Assembly (NCBI RefSeq): GCF_020382885.2
Contig: NC_058495.1
Span: 6,999,627 to 7,063,626 of the forward strand
Direction: 5' to 3'
Length of the DNA stretch: 64,000 bases
DNA from: Scatophagus argus
Lineage: Eukaryota; Chordata; Actinopteri; Scatophagidae
A program made the translations under genes and the position numbers. The notes below the pieces were generated by a model. The model searched no databases, was not told the origin of the DNA, and saw only the letters and a list, made by a program, of their open reading frames with translations. Shown here in pieces: positions 48,093-64,000 of the stretch (the first letter of the stretch is position 1; every line of letters starts with the position of its first letter).

Positions 48093-49039
48093 CTTAAATC
48101 ATAAAAATGCAACAAAAACACCAAAAGAAAAAAAAGAAAATGTAGTTGTGCAAACCTACAGCCAAATTACATATTATTATCACCATTATAAAAGCAATTA
48201 GATTCAGAAGTCCAGATGCAACACCCCGTGTGAACGCATGCAATCAAACACCCCCCTCTGACAACTGGGGATGTGGTAAGCACTGAGTGACTGGAGTAAG
48301 GTAGAGATAAAATAAAAAGGACACAAGGAAAGAAAATACCTAGTGTATAGTGTTTCATAGACTTGTCAAAGTTTCTCTACAATCAAAGACAAGACGATTT
48401 TACAAAGCCAATGACTGGAGAAGTCAGTTTGATAGCCCTGTGTGTAGCCCCGCCTGGTTGGATCATCTCTCTGGTTAATCCCTTCCTTAAAGGGGGTTTA
48501 GCCGGAAGGAACACCTGGATATACTGTACAGTGGGGGGGTTAAGCATACATATACATAGGCTCTGGCCTCTGTCATTTAGAGAGAAAAAAAAACCCAAAA
48601 ACAACAACAATACCCTTAAATGACATTCACACAACTGCGAACTGACTCAATCGCACCAACACTACCTCGCCAGTGTTAGAAAATCCATTAGTCTGAATCA
48701 TTAGCATTAAATCATGTTTCCATTACCCCCCCACCACAGGACCAGTCATCTGTATACATAAAACTTTGGGAAGAGGGCCAGAATGATTATGTGACGATTA
48801 CATAGAATCAAGACCTGTAACAGTAGATTTGTTCATAAGATGATGAATCCTTTTTTCTTCTTTTTTTCATCCAACATTACTTCAGATTTTTTTTTTTTTT
48901 TTACATAAATGAGACTGAATCAAAACTAGTACCACCCCCCCACCCAGCGGATATGGCATTTCTGATCCAAAATCCCAGATCTTGTGTTTGTTTTCATCCC
49001 CCTGAAAGCATGCTGCGGCTGACCAAACTTCGCTGCCAT

Positions 49040-64000
<14,961 letters not shown>

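Larger units (their letters stand above)
46450..49039 (-). other. vapb 3' UTR, putative extent
   Basis: The - strand sequence downstream of the vapb stop lacks other genes. AATAAA signals on the - strand occur near 47250-47259 (doubled) and at 46476-46471 and 46488-46483. The last pair is followed by TG-rich sequence, a reasonable terminal signal. Long 3' UTRs are known for VAPB. If this end is right, the UTR includes a (TA)n tract (47846-47891) and two A-rich tracts (47264-47304, 48054-48092, seen on the + strand). The extent is a guess. Confidence 0.3.

Overview
This is a stretch of a vertebrate nuclear genome, almost certainly a teleost (ray-finned) fish. Coding DNA is sparse and broken into short exons with GT-AG introns. 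The rest is AT-rich, carries many CA/GA/TA microsatellites, and contains repeats of types I recognise from fish genomes: a tRNA-derived SINE with a GGAT tail, a Rex/RTE-like LINE, L1 debris and hAT-like MITEs. There are no operons, phage, CRISPR arrays or prokaryotic features.

Two genes can be supported exon by exon. The first, on the + strand (28360-38911, four coding exons), encodes an APCDD1-family secreted/membrane Wnt antagonist. It has a signal peptide, a tandem pair of APCDDC-type domains and a hydrophobic C-terminal tail. The second, on the - strand (59193 down to 49040, exons 2-6), is VAPB, the ER tail-anchored MSP-domain protein that tethers FFAT-motif partners at membrane contact sites. 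Its first coding exon lies beyond the right edge. The two genes are convergent, with about 10.1 kb between stop codons. In human, VAPB and APCDD1L are convergent neighbours on 20q13.32, whereas VAPA and APCDD1 on 18p11 point the same way. The orientation, together with the VAPB-type C-terminus, is why I call the + strand gene apcdd1l rather than apcdd1.

Layout. 1-27.8 kb: gene-free upstream DNA with dispersed repeats, microsatellites, a 530-bp polypyrimidine block (10170-10700) and an internally deleted LINE (17411-18556). 27.7-28.4 kb: probable apcdd1l promoter and 5' leader, flanked by long CA and GA tracts, then coding exon 1. 28.4-36.4 kb: large apcdd1l intron 1. 36.4-38.9 kb: apcdd1l exons 2-4. 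38.9-49.0 kb: region between the two genes, with both 3' UTRs, several MITE-like elements (two of them nested) and a possible conserved element with paired octamer sites. 49.0-59.2 kb: vapb exons 6 to 2, with an L1 fragment, a SINE with target-site duplication and one unexplained 173-codon ORF in its introns. 59.2-64 kb: part of vapb intron 1.

The two proteins do not share a pathway in any obvious way; their adjacency is ancient synteny. I found no convincing undescribed system. The best leads are the intronic 173-aa ORF, the paired octamer sites and several candidate conserved non-coding blocks, all needing comparative data.
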